This document shows positions 57,299 through 64,000 of a stretch of DNA of 64,000 nt, one piece after another; within the stretch, counting starts at the first letter, position 1, and the number at the start of each line of letters is the position of its first letter. Location of the stretch: NCBI RefSeq assembly GCF_026157085.1, contig NZ_JANPVN010000001.1:868001-932000 (forward strand), read 5' to 3'. This DNA comes from Sphingomicrobium arenosum (lineage in GTDB: Bacteria > Pseudomonadota > Alphaproteobacteria > Sphingomonadales > Sphingomonadaceae). The notes below the pieces were generated by a model, which searched no databases, was not told the origin of the DNA, and was given only the letters and a program-made list of their open reading frames with translations. A program made the translations under genes and the position numbers.

Positions 57299-58690
57299 TC
57301 AGGCCGACTTCTTCTGCGCCTCGTTCAGGCCGCCGACCAGCTTGGCGAGCCCGCGCGGGGCAACCTCGACCTGACCGGGCTCGGCCAGTTCCTTGGCGGA
57401 CGAGGCACCGAAATCCTCGAAGCGCTTGGCCTGGGTGAGCACCTGGCTCTCGAATGAACCGACCATCTTGTTGAACGCATTGTTGGTGCGCGTCAGGTTG
57501 GTCTGCATCGACACGATATGCTCGGCCAGCGTCGCGATGCGGCCATGCAGTTCCTTGCCCAAGGCGGCGATCTGCCCGGCTTCCTTGGCGAGCTTCTCCT
57601 GCCGCCATACGCTTGCCACCGTGCGCGCGATGGCGACGAGGTTGGTCGGGGTCGCGAGCAGCACCTTGCGCTCGAACGCCCAGTCCCACAGGCTATTGTC
57701 CTGCTCCAGCGCTGCGGTCAGGAAATGTTCGCCCGGGACGAACATGATGACATAGTCGGCGCTGTCCTCGAACTGCGACCAATAGGCTTTCGAACCAAGC
57801 TGTTGCGCATGGTTCTTGAGGCTCGACAGATGCTGGTTGAGGTGCGCCTGCTTCTTGTCGTCGTCGACTTCCTCGGCCGCGTCGAGATAGGCGTTCAACG
57901 AGCATTTGGCATCGATGATCAGCTGGCGACCGCCCGGCAGGTTGACCACCGCATCGGGGCGCAGCTTGCCGTCTTCCCCTTCGACCGACACCTCGGTCTT
58001 ATAGTCGATATGTTCGGATAGCCCGGCCTGTTCGAGGACATTCTCGAGCGTTTTCTCGCCCCAGCGTCCGCGCGCCTTGGGTTGCGCCCGCAGGGCATTG
58101 ACGAGATTGCGCGCCTCGTCGCGCACCATGCCCTGCCCCTGCTTGACCTCCTCGACGACCGCTTTCAGCCCCTCATATTGGCCGACGCGCTGCTTTTCGA
58201 CATTCTCGATCTTCTCGGCCTGCGCCTTCAACAGCTCCTTCAGCGGTCCGACGAGCTGGTTGAGCTTCGCCTCCGACTGCTGGTCGGCCTCCTTGAAGCG
58301 GCTGCCGGCCTTTTCGAGGAATTCCTTCTGCGCCTTGTCGAGCATCATGTCGCCGATCTCGCGGAACTGGGTGACCAGTTTGTCCTTGGTTGATTCAAGA
58401 TCGCGGATGCGTTCATCGACGTTGCGCTTGTCCGCCTCGTATGCGGCATTTTTCTGCATCGCCTCGTCGCGTTCGTGCGTCACCGCCTCGAGCAGCGACT
58501 TCACCTCCCCCATGCGCTTATTCTCTTCCTGCATCACCGCCACGTCGCGATCGGCAACCGACAATTTCTCGCGCAGGAACTCGGCTTCCTTCTCGAGCGG
58601 CTCCAGCCCGCGCGAGGCGGCCTTCCAGCCGGCGAACAGGCCGAGCGCCGTGCAAAGAATGGCGACGAGCGCGATGATCAGCGCGTCCAT
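57299..58690 (-). CDS. rmuC: DNA recombination protein RmuC
   Basis: A 463-residue protein: N-terminal membrane helix (MDALIIALVAILCTALGLFAGW), a long coiled coil to about residue 190, then the RmuC nuclease-like core (KARGRWGEKTLENVLEQAGL, RPDAVVNLPGGRQLIIDAKCSLNAYL, DYVIMFVPGEHFLTAALEQD, LLATPTNLVAIARTVASVWRQEK). RmuC limits inversions at short repeats. ATG 58690 has GAGGGAATT upstream; a start five codons earlier is less likely. Convergent with the lipoprotein pair by only 7 bases. Confidence 0.94.
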   Translation of the reverse strand: MDALIIALVAILCTALGLFAGWKAASRGLEPLEKEAEFLREKLSVADRDVAVMQEENKRMGEVKSLLEAVTHERDEAMQKNAAYEADKRNVDERIRDLESTKDKLVTQFREIGDMMLDKAQKEFLEKAGSRFKEADQQSEAKLNQLVGPLKELLKAQAEKIENVEKQRVGQYEGLKAVVEEVKQGQGMVRDEARNLVNALRAQPKARGRWGEKTLENVLEQAGLSEHIDYKTEVSVEGEDGKLRPDAVVNLPGGRQLIIDAKCSLNAYLDAAEEVDDDKKQAHLNQHLSSLKNHAQQLGSKAYWSQFEDSADYVIMFVPGEHFLTAALEQDNSLWDWAFERKVLLATPTNLVAIARTVASVWRQEKLAKEAGQIAALGKELHGRIATLAEHIVSMQTNLTRTNNAFNKMVGSFESQVLTQAKRFEDFGASSAKELAEPGQVEVAPRGLAKLVGGLNEAQKKSA

Positions 58691-58885
58691 GGTGAATTCC
58701 CTCAAATCTCAAACTGTCGAAGATCTAAGGACTAACCCTTACCGGGCGATTTCCAAAATCCAATTTGAGTTAACTGCCCGCCTGATAACCACTTTTTCGT
58801 CTCCGCCGCAAAAAGCCGCACTTCTCCGGGAACCGCGCCCCCTCCTCCATCGTCGATGACAGGCACTCAGGAGGGAGAATTTTCC

Positions 58886-59278
58886 ATGTCGATCCGCAAG
58901 ATGATCTCGTACCACCCGGACGTTCAGGGTCATAATAACGAGCCCCTGGGAGATGCCGTCCATCACGCCATGTATTGCGCGATGATGTGCATGAGCTGCG
59001 CCGATGCCTGCTCGGCCGAGGAAATGGACATGACGCAGTGCGTGCGCACCTGCTCGGATTGTTCGGACGTCTGCACCGCCACCGCCCGCCTCGGCGCGCG
59101 CCGCTCGGGCTCGAACGAAGCCGTCCTCAAGGACATGCTCGAACTGTGCGCGCGCGTCTGCGATGCCTGCGCGCGCGAGTGCGAAGGCCATGACAATCCG
59201 CACTGCAAGCTGTGTGCGCAGATCTGCCGCGAATGCGCCGAGGATTGCCGCAAGGCCGCGCAGACGATTTCGGCCTAA
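58886..59278 (+). CDS. Four-helix bundle copper-binding protein (Csp/DUF326-like)
   Basis: A 130-residue protein with 17 cysteines arranged on helices: CAMMCMSCADAC, CVRTCSDCSDVC, CARVCDACAREC, CKLCAQICRECAEDC. This C-x3-C and C-x2-C pattern lining a four-helix bundle matches bacterial copper storage proteins, which bind many Cu(I) ions. There is no Tat or Sec signal, so it resembles the cytosolic Csp3-like type. GGAGGGAGAA precedes the ATG. It is divergent from rmuC; the 195-base gap shows no clear operator to me. Confidence 0.92.
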   Translation: MSIRKMISYHPDVQGHNNEPLGDAVHHAMYCAMMCMSCADACSAEEMDMTQCVRTCSDCSDVCTATARLGARRSGSNEAVLKDMLELCARVCDACARECEGHDNPHCKLCAQICRECAEDCRKAAQTISA

Positions 59279-59290
59279 ATCAAGACCATG

Positions 59291-59370
59291 CCGTCATCCC
59301 AGCGAAGGCTGGGATCCATGTCTACGCGAATATTCCCGATAGCATGGGCCCCAGCCTGCGCTGGGGCGAC
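59291..59370. repeat. Pair of REP-like hairpins
   Basis: Two inverted repeats: ATCCCAGC-GAAG-GCTGGGAT (59296-59315) and GCCCCAGC-CTGC-GCTGGGGC (59348-59367). They share the core CCCAGC/GCTGGG. The first sits in GTCATCCCAGCGAAGGCTGG, a layout I recognise as a dispersed intergenic element in sphingomonads. They may also serve as bidirectional terminators for the copper protein and def. Confidence 0.7.
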
Positions 59371-59379
59371 GCATCAAGG

Positions 59380-59916
59380 TCAGGCGGCCACCCGGCCGGT
59401 CTTCCGCATCTTGGCGAGCTTCTTCAGCACCATGTCGCGCTTCAGCTTCGACAGATGGTCGATGAAGAGCACGCCTTCGAGATGATCCATCTCGTGCTGG
59501 AGGCAGACCGCGAGGAGGCCGTCGATCTCCTCCTCAAATTGCTTGCCATTCTCGTCGAGCCAGCGCGCCTTGATGCGGTCGGGGCGCATGACGTCGGCGA
59601 ACTGCTCGGGGACCGACAGGCAGCCCTCGGTATAGGGAATGTCATTCTCCGAGGTCTCGAGGATCTCGGGGTTGATGAAGACACGCGGATCCTTGACCGG
59701 CTCGCCGCCCTCTTCCTCGGGCTCCTGTAGGTCGATCACGAGGATGCGGATGGGATGCCCGACCTGCACCGCCGCCAGCCCGATGCCGGGGGCGTCGTAC
59801 ATGGTCTCGAACATGTCCTCGATGAGCTTGCGATGCTCGTCGGTGACTTCGTCAACGGGCTTGGAAATCTGCCGGAGCATGGGGTCCGGGGTCTCGTAGA
59901 TCGGTAATATGGCCAT
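59380..59916 (-). CDS. def: Peptide deformylase
   Basis: A 178-residue metalloenzyme that removes the formyl group from nascent proteins. The three family motifs are GIGLAAVQVG, EGCLSVP (metal Cys) and HEMDHLEG (two metal His and catalytic Glu). It is a type 1 enzyme by length. fmt, which adds the formyl group to Met-tRNA, starts about 680 bases away on the other strand. Confidence 0.97.
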   Translation of the reverse strand: MAILPIYETPDPMLRQISKPVDEVTDEHRKLIEDMFETMYDAPGIGLAAVQVGHPIRILVIDLQEPEEEGGEPVKDPRVFINPEILETSENDIPYTEGCLSVPEQFADVMRPDRIKARWLDENGKQFEEEIDGLLAVCLQHEMDHLEGVLFIDHLSKLKRDMVLKKLAKMRKTGRVAA

Positions 59917-59947
59917 GGCGGCTATCTAGGAGCGAAACGCCCCGATT

Positions 59948-60544
59948 TCAAGCGACTGGACGCCGTAGCCGCAGCGCTTGCGCCAGCGTGCCTTCGTCGA
60001 GATAATCGAGCTCGCCGCCGACCGGCATGCCGCTCGCCAGCTGGGTGATGCGCAGCGGAAAGCGCTCCAGCCGCTCGGCGAGATAATGGGCGGTGGTCTG
60101 CCCCTCGAGGGTGGCGTTCATCGCGAGCACGACTTCCTCGACCCCGCCCGCCTCGATGCGCGCCACGAGCTTGTCGATGGCAAGGTCCTCGGGACGCACA
60201 CCGTCCAAGGCAGACAGCCGCCCGCCGAGCACATGAAACTTGCCGGGGAAGAGCTTGGAGCGGTCGAGTGCCCACAGGTCGGCAACCTCCTCGACGACGC
60301 AGAGCGATTTCTCGTCGCGGCGCGGGTCGGTGCAGATGCCGCACGGATTGTGCGTGTCGACATTGCCGCAGATATCGCAGGTCTCGAGCGTCTCTGATAC
60401 GGTTTCGAGCGCCTTCAACAGCGGCACGAGGCTGGTCTCGCGCTTCTTGATGAGGTGCAGCACCGCGCGCCGCGCCGAGCGCGGTCCTAGACCCGGGAGC
60501 CGGGCGAGCGCCTGCGTGAGCGCGTCGAGTTCGGGCGATGCCAT
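59948..60544 (-). CDS. recR: Recombination protein RecR
   Basis: A 198-residue protein of the RecFOR pathway that helps load RecA at gaps. It has a helix-hairpin-helix start ([20 protein letters not shown]), a C4 zinc finger ([16 protein letters not shown]) and a Toprim domain ([39 protein letters not shown]). ATG 60544 gives the standard length. dnaX and ybaB, frequent neighbours elsewhere, are absent. It is 31 bases upstream of def. Confidence 0.95.
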   Translation of the reverse strand: MASPELDALTQALARLPGLGPRSARRAVLHLIKKRETSLVPLLKALETVSETLETCDICGNVDTHNPCGICTDPRRDEKSLCVVEEVADLWALDRSKLFPGKFHVLGGRLSALDGVRPEDLAIDKLVARIEAGGVEEVVLAMNATLEGQTTAHYLAERLERFPLRITQLASGMPVGGELDYLDEGTLAQALRLRRPVA

Positions 60545-60593
60545 GGCAAAAGGACATAGGAATATCCGCGGCAATGCGCCATAGGCTGCGGCC

Positions 60594-61499
60594 ATGCGTG
60601 TGATCATGATGGGAAGCCCCGATTTCGCCGTGCCCACCCTCGACGCCATCGTCGAGGCCGGGCATGAGCTCGTCGCCGTCTACAGCCAGCCGCCTCGTCC
60701 CGCAGGTCGCGGCAAGAAGGAACAGCCGACCGCGGTCCACGCGCGCGCCGAAGCACTCGGCATCCCCGTTTTCACCCCAAAGTCGCTGAAGAAGCCCGAA
60801 CCGCAGGCACAGTTCGCCGCGCTTGAGGCCGATGTGGCGATCGTCGCCGCCTATGGCCTGATCCTGCCGCAGGCGGTGCTCGACATGCCGCGGCTCGGCT
60901 GCGTCAATGTGCATGGTTCGATCCTGCCGCGCTGGCGGGGGGCGGCGCCGGTGCAGCGCGCGATCATGGCGGGCGACGAAACGACCGGCGTCACGCTGAT
61001 GCAGATGGAAGCCGGGCTCGACACGGGGCCGATGCTGATGAAGCGCGAAACGCCCATCGCCGCCAAGGACGCCGCCGCGCTGACCGAGGAACTGGCGCAC
61101 ATGGGCGCCGACATGGTGGCCCAATGGCTCGCCGACCCGCAGGCCTTCACCGCCGAGGCGCAACCCGAGGGCGGCGTCACTTACGCCGCCAAGATCGACA
61201 AGGCCGAGGCGCGGGTCGACTGGTCGCAGCCCGCCACCCACGTCCAGCGCCACATCCAGGGCCTCTCCCCCTTCCCGGGCACCTGGACCGAGCATGACGG
61301 CACGCGCCTCAAGTTGCTCGCCGCCGACCCCGCGACAGGCAGCGGCGCTCCCGGCACCGTCCTCGACGACGCGCTGACCATCGCCTGCGGTGACGGCGCG
61401 ATCCGCATCACCCGCGCCCAGCGCGCGGGCAAGGGCGCGCAGGATGTCGGCGAACTGCTTCGCGGCTATGCCATCGGCAAGGGCGATCGCCTGTCGTGA
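60594..61499 (+). CDS. fmt: Methionyl-tRNA formyltransferase
   Basis: A 301-residue enzyme that formylates initiator Met-tRNA using 10-formyl-tetrahydrofolate. The N-terminal Rossmann domain has [46 protein letters not shown] (catalytic His and Asn) and [13 protein letters not shown] (Asp). The C-terminal OB domain includes [21 protein letters not shown]. It diverges from recR and overlaps truA by 4 bases. Confidence 0.96.
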   Translation: MRVIMMGSPDFAVPTLDAIVEAGHELVAVYSQPPRPAGRGKKEQPTAVHARAEALGIPVFTPKSLKKPEPQAQFAALEADVAIVAAYGLILPQAVLDMPRLGCVNVHGSILPRWRGAAPVQRAIMAGDETTGVTLMQMEAGLDTGPMLMKRETPIAAKDAAALTEELAHMGADMVAQWLADPQAFTAEAQPEGGVTYAAKIDKAEARVDWSQPATHVQRHIQGLSPFPGTWTEHDGTRLKLLAADPATGSGAPGTVLDDALTIACGDGAIRITRAQRAGKGAQDVGELLRGYAIGKGDRLS

Positions 61500-62242
61500 C
61501 CCGCTGGCGTCTCACGGTAGAATTCGACGGTCAGCCCTTCATGGGCTGGCAGCGACAGGATCACGGCCCCTCGGTGCAGCAGAGCATCGAGGAAGCGGTT
61601 CAACGCATGACCGGCGAGGAAGCGCGGATCCACTGCGCGGGCCGCACCGATGCGGGCGTCCATGGCCTTGCCATGACCGCCCATGTCGACCTCGACAAGG
61701 ACCTCACGCCTTTTCGCCTTTGCGAGGGCCTCAACGCGCTGCTGCGCCCCGACCCCGTCGCCATCCTCGCTGCCGAGCCGGTCGCCGACGACTGGCACGC
61801 CCGTTTCAGCTGCATCGGGCGTCGCTATCTCTATCGCATCCTCAACCGCCGTGCCTCCGCGACGCTGACGCGCGGAAAGGTCTGGCACGTGCCGCAGGAG
61901 CTCGATGTCGACGCCATGGCAAAGGCCGCGCGCCATCTCGAAGGGCATCACGACTTCACCACCTTCCGTTCGGTCAATTGCCAGTCGCAAAGCCCGGTCA
62001 AGACGCTCGACCGCCTCTCCGTCGAGCGCGCGGGCGATGAAGTGCATTTCCACGTCGCCGCGCGCAGCTTCCTCCACCACCAGGTTCGCTCGATGGTCGG
62101 TACGCTCGCGCTCGTCGGCAAGGGACAATGGACTCCCGACGACGTGCGCGCCGCATTGGAAGCCAAGGACCGCCAGGCATTGGGCCTCAATGCGCCGCCC
62201 GACGGTCTCTATTTCGTCGAAGCGCTCTACCCCGAGGACTGA
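61496..62242 (+). CDS. truA: tRNA pseudouridine synthase TruA
   Basis: A 248-residue enzyme that makes pseudouridine at positions 38-40 of tRNAs. The catalytic Asp is in [14 protein letters not shown] (about residue 51), with [14 protein letters not shown] at the start and [20 protein letters not shown] near the end. The start is GTG, forming a GTGA overlap with fmt. The 3' end overlaps the opposing decarboxylase by 16 bases. Confidence 0.96.
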   Translation: MTRWRLTVEFDGQPFMGWQRQDHGPSVQQSIEEAVQRMTGEEARIHCAGRTDAGVHGLAMTAHVDLDKDLTPFRLCEGLNALLRPDPVAILAAEPVADDWHARFSCIGRRYLYRILNRRASATLTRGKVWHVPQELDVDAMAKAARHLEGHHDFTTFRSVNCQSQSPVKTLDRLSVERAGDEVHFHVAARSFLHHQVRSMVGTLALVGKGQWTPDDVRAALEAKDRQALGLNAPPDGLYFVEALYPED

Positions 62243-63462
62243 GCCAGCATCTCCAGCGCCTTGGGCTGCGAGAGGAAGTCGTGCGGGCTCGCGGTCAGCC
62301 CATAGGCGCCCGCACAGAAGATCGCGATATCGTCCCCGACCTGCGTGTCCGCCGGCATCATCACCTGGTCGCCCAGCAGGTCGAGCGGGGTGCATAGCCG
62401 CCCCACCACGTTCATCGACACGCTGGCCTCCTCGGCGAAGCGCGTCGCATTGACGATGGGGTAATTGCGCCGGAGAAACTGCCCGAAATTGCCGGTCGCC
62501 GCGAGCATGTGCTGGAGGCCCCCGTCGGTCACCGCGAAGGTCTGCCCCCCGCTCTTCTTGATGTCGAGGATGCGGGTCAGATAGACCCCCGCCTCGCCCA
62601 CGAGCCAGCGCCCCAGTTCGACAATCAGCTTGGTGTCGGCGAACTCCTCGGGCAGCCCTTTCAATACCTGCCCCAGCCCTTCGCCGATCACCCGCAGCGA
62701 CAGCGGCGTCTCGCCCGCATAATAAGGAATGCCGAACCCGCCGCCCAGATTGACCTCGGCGGGCATTTCGCCGGTCTTCTGCGTGATGTCGACGACCAGA
62801 TCGAGCGTCGCCTTCTGCGCCGCCACAATGGCGTCTTCCGACAGGCTCTGCGATCCGGCGTAGACATGATAGCCGCGAAAATCGACCTGCTGGTCGATCA
62901 GCCAGGCGACGAGGTTGGGGACCCGCTCGCTATCCACGCCAAAGGCCGAGGCGAGCCCGCCCATCTTCATTCCCGCACCTTTCAGCAGGAATGGCGGATT
63001 GACCCGCACCGCCACCTTGGGGCGGATACCGACATGGGTGGCGATATCGCACAATCGCTGCGCCTCGCCCTCGCTTTCGACATGGACGACCACGCCTGCG
63101 CGCAGCGCCGCCTCATGATCGGGCAGGCTCTTGCCCGGTCCCGCGAGCGACTTGGGCAGATCGTGATGCGCCACCCGCGCGATCTCGCCGCGCGAGGCGA
63201 GATCGAAGCCGTCGACCAACCCCGCCATCCGGTCGAGCAGCGGGCCGAAGGGATTGGCCTTGACCGCATAATGCAGCGCGAGTCGCTCGGGCATGGCAGC
63301 GCGAAAGGCCGCGACCTGGCGCTCGATCCGCTCCACGTCGTAGAGGAACAGCGGCGTCCCCCCCGCCTTCTCGACCCAATAGCCGACGGGATGCCGTTCG
63401 ATTTCGAGCGCGCCATTGGGCGCTGCCACAAAGCCCGCCGGAACTGCCCCCATTGCCTTCAC
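62227..63462 (-). CDS. PLP-dependent decarboxylase, exosortase A system-associated
   Basis: A 411-residue ornithine/DAP decarboxylase-fold enzyme. The PLP Lys is in [14 protein letters not shown], the phosphate-binding Gly run is [11 protein letters not shown], and the active-site Cys is in [11 protein letters not shown]. Sequence and pairing with the ligase next door match the decarboxylase found in exosortase A (PEP-CTERM) loci of exopolysaccharide-producing proteobacteria. The start is GTG 63462, overlapping the ligase stop (GTGA), with GGAGG 7 bases before it. Substrate is unknown. Confidence 0.88.
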   Translation of the reverse strand: MKAMGAVPAGFVAAPNGALEIERHPVGYWVEKAGGTPLFLYDVERIERQVAAFRAAMPERLALHYAVKANPFGPLLDRMAGLVDGFDLASRGEIARVAHHDLPKSLAGPGKSLPDHEAALRAGVVVHVESEGEAQRLCDIATHVGIRPKVAVRVNPPFLLKGAGMKMGGLASAFGVDSERVPNLVAWLIDQQVDFRGYHVYAGSQSLSEDAIVAAQKATLDLVVDITQKTGEMPAEVNLGGGFGIPYYAGETPLSLRVIGEGLGQVLKGLPEEFADTKLIVELGRWLVGEAGVYLTRILDIKKSGGQTFAVTDGGLQHMLAATGNFGQFLRRNYPIVNATRFAEEASVSMNVVGRLCTPLDLLGDQVMMPADTQVGDDIAIFCAGAYGLTASPHDFLSQPKALEMLAQSSG

Positions 63463-64000
63463 TGCATCGCCTCCAACGCCTTGCGGTCGACCTTGCCGGT
63501 CGCCCCCTTGGGAAAGACGTCATGCCACAGGATATGCCGGGGCAAGAAGTGCGAAGGTGCGGCACGCCGAAAATGGGACATTAAAGCCGCGTCATCGCCA
63601 TCACCGACCACGTGCAACACGATCGCCCCCCCCAGCGCCGCGTCGGGCATGGCCGTCACTACCGCCTCGCGCACCCCCGCCGCGCCGAGCGCCACTTCCT
63701 CGACTTCGGTCGGGCTCAATCGGTTGCCCGACACCTTGATCATCGCATCGGCGCGCGAGCGGAAATAGAGAAGCCCCTCTTCATCGCGCACGAAGCGATC
63801 CCCCGACCACACCGCCGTGCCGCCATAGCGGCTATGCGCGGGCGCGGGACGGAAGCGCTCGGCGGTTTTCTCGGGGGCTTGCCAATAGCCCTGTGCCACC
63901 AGCGGCCCCGCTTGCACCAACTCGCCTTCCTCGCCCGGATTGCAGGGACTTCCGTCCTCGCGCACCACCATCAGCTCGGCATGCGGAATGGCCCTGCCGA
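63459..64000 (-). CDS. AMP-dependent acyl-CoA ligase, exosortase A-associated (C-terminal part)
   Basis: The last 180 or so residues of an adenylate-forming ligase; the N-terminal part lies beyond the right edge. It reads GEEGELVQAGPLVAQGYWQAPEKTAERF (motif around A5), AVWSGDRFVRDEEGLLYFRSRADAMIKVSGNRLSPTEVE (A7-A8 hinge with R-x-D/A-D) and the C-terminal Lys in PKGATGKVDRKAL (A10). Together with the decarboxylase it marks the start of an exosortase-A gene cluster, inferred from pairing. Confidence 0.85.
   Translation of the reverse strand, partial: GRAIPHAELMVVREDGSPCNPGEEGELVQAGPLVAQGYWQAPEKTAERFRPAPAHSRYGGTAVWSGDRFVRDEEGLLYFRSRADAMIKVSGNRLSPTEVEEVALGAAGVREAVVTAMPDAALGGAIVLHVVGDGDDAALMSHFRRAAPSHFLPRHILWHDVFPKGATGKVDRKALEAMQ

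Overview
This is a GC-rich, gene-dense stretch of an alphaproteobacterial chromosome, most likely from the Sphingomonadales (Sphingomonas/Sphingomicrobium-like). The pointers are a CckA hybrid kinase, a ChvI-ChvG-HprK-RapZ-EIIA-HPr block, an Hda of alphaproteobacterial type, a recA preceded by the alphaproteobacterial SOS box (GAAC-N7-GAAC), and exosortase-A-associated genes at the right edge. I found no rRNA, tRNA, CRISPR array, phage or transposase. No stretch longer than about 260 bases lacks a gene.

Layout. 1-4,060: partial dicarboxylate symporter, glutathione S-transferase, drug-efflux MFS transporter, and recA with SOS box and terminator. 4,068-11,666 (minus): a chain with overlapping or abutting ends, read as dapA-smpB-DUF2062-M13 peptidase-cckA-response regulator-membrane hydrolase. 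11,755-18,712: lytic transglycosylase, greB, a tiny DUF2256 gene, a divergent PPK2-like kinase, aspS, rnd and an I78 lipoprotein. 18,720-25,898: hda-ppk-ppx with 4-bp overlaps, a DUF2066-like protein, then purM-purN. 25,895-28,650: flavin reductase and VOC protein, then a small lower-GC island (barstar-like, NTF2-like) bracketed by palindromic repeats, then ndk. 28,741-37,251: two related lipoproteins, holC, pepA, and the conserved envelope block lptD-surA-pdxA-rsmA. 37,248-44,643: TPR protein, rsmB-like methyltransferase, guaB, CitE-like lyase, SPFH/NfeD pair and a DUF885 hydrolase. 44,644-46,360: second lower-GC island (double cupredoxin-like lipoprotein, pyridoxamine-oxidase-fold protein) with the same repeats. 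46,482-50,650: FKBP, esterase, cspA, pckA. 50,812-55,985: chvI-chvG-hprK-rapZ-EIIA-HPr and a SpoU methyltransferase. 56,009-64,000: tandem COG3650 lipoproteins, rmuC, a Cys-rich copper-binding protein, def and recR diverging from fmt and truA, then two exosortase-associated genes.

How genes work together. dapA feeds lysine and diaminopimelate synthesis while smpB supports trans-translation. ppk and ppx make and degrade polyphosphate beside the replication-initiation regulator hda. lptD and surA act together in outer-membrane assembly. def and fmt handle N-formyl-methionine at opposite ends of translation. The chvI-to-HPr block joins envelope/acid sensing to a regulatory phosphotransferase chain, with gluconeogenic pckA transcribed divergently.

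Most interesting signals: (1) a palindromic repeat family (GTCCGC arm, loop TTTCCACCCCATT, GCGGAC arm) that brackets each of four isolated lower-GC genes in two islands; (2) several genes with no ATG/GTG/TTG start, best explained by CTG starts; (3) two perfect 12-bp palindromes between pckA and chvI; (4) a cspA leader with stacked hairpins; (5) an internally duplicated cupredoxin-like lipoprotein with one apparently lost copper site.
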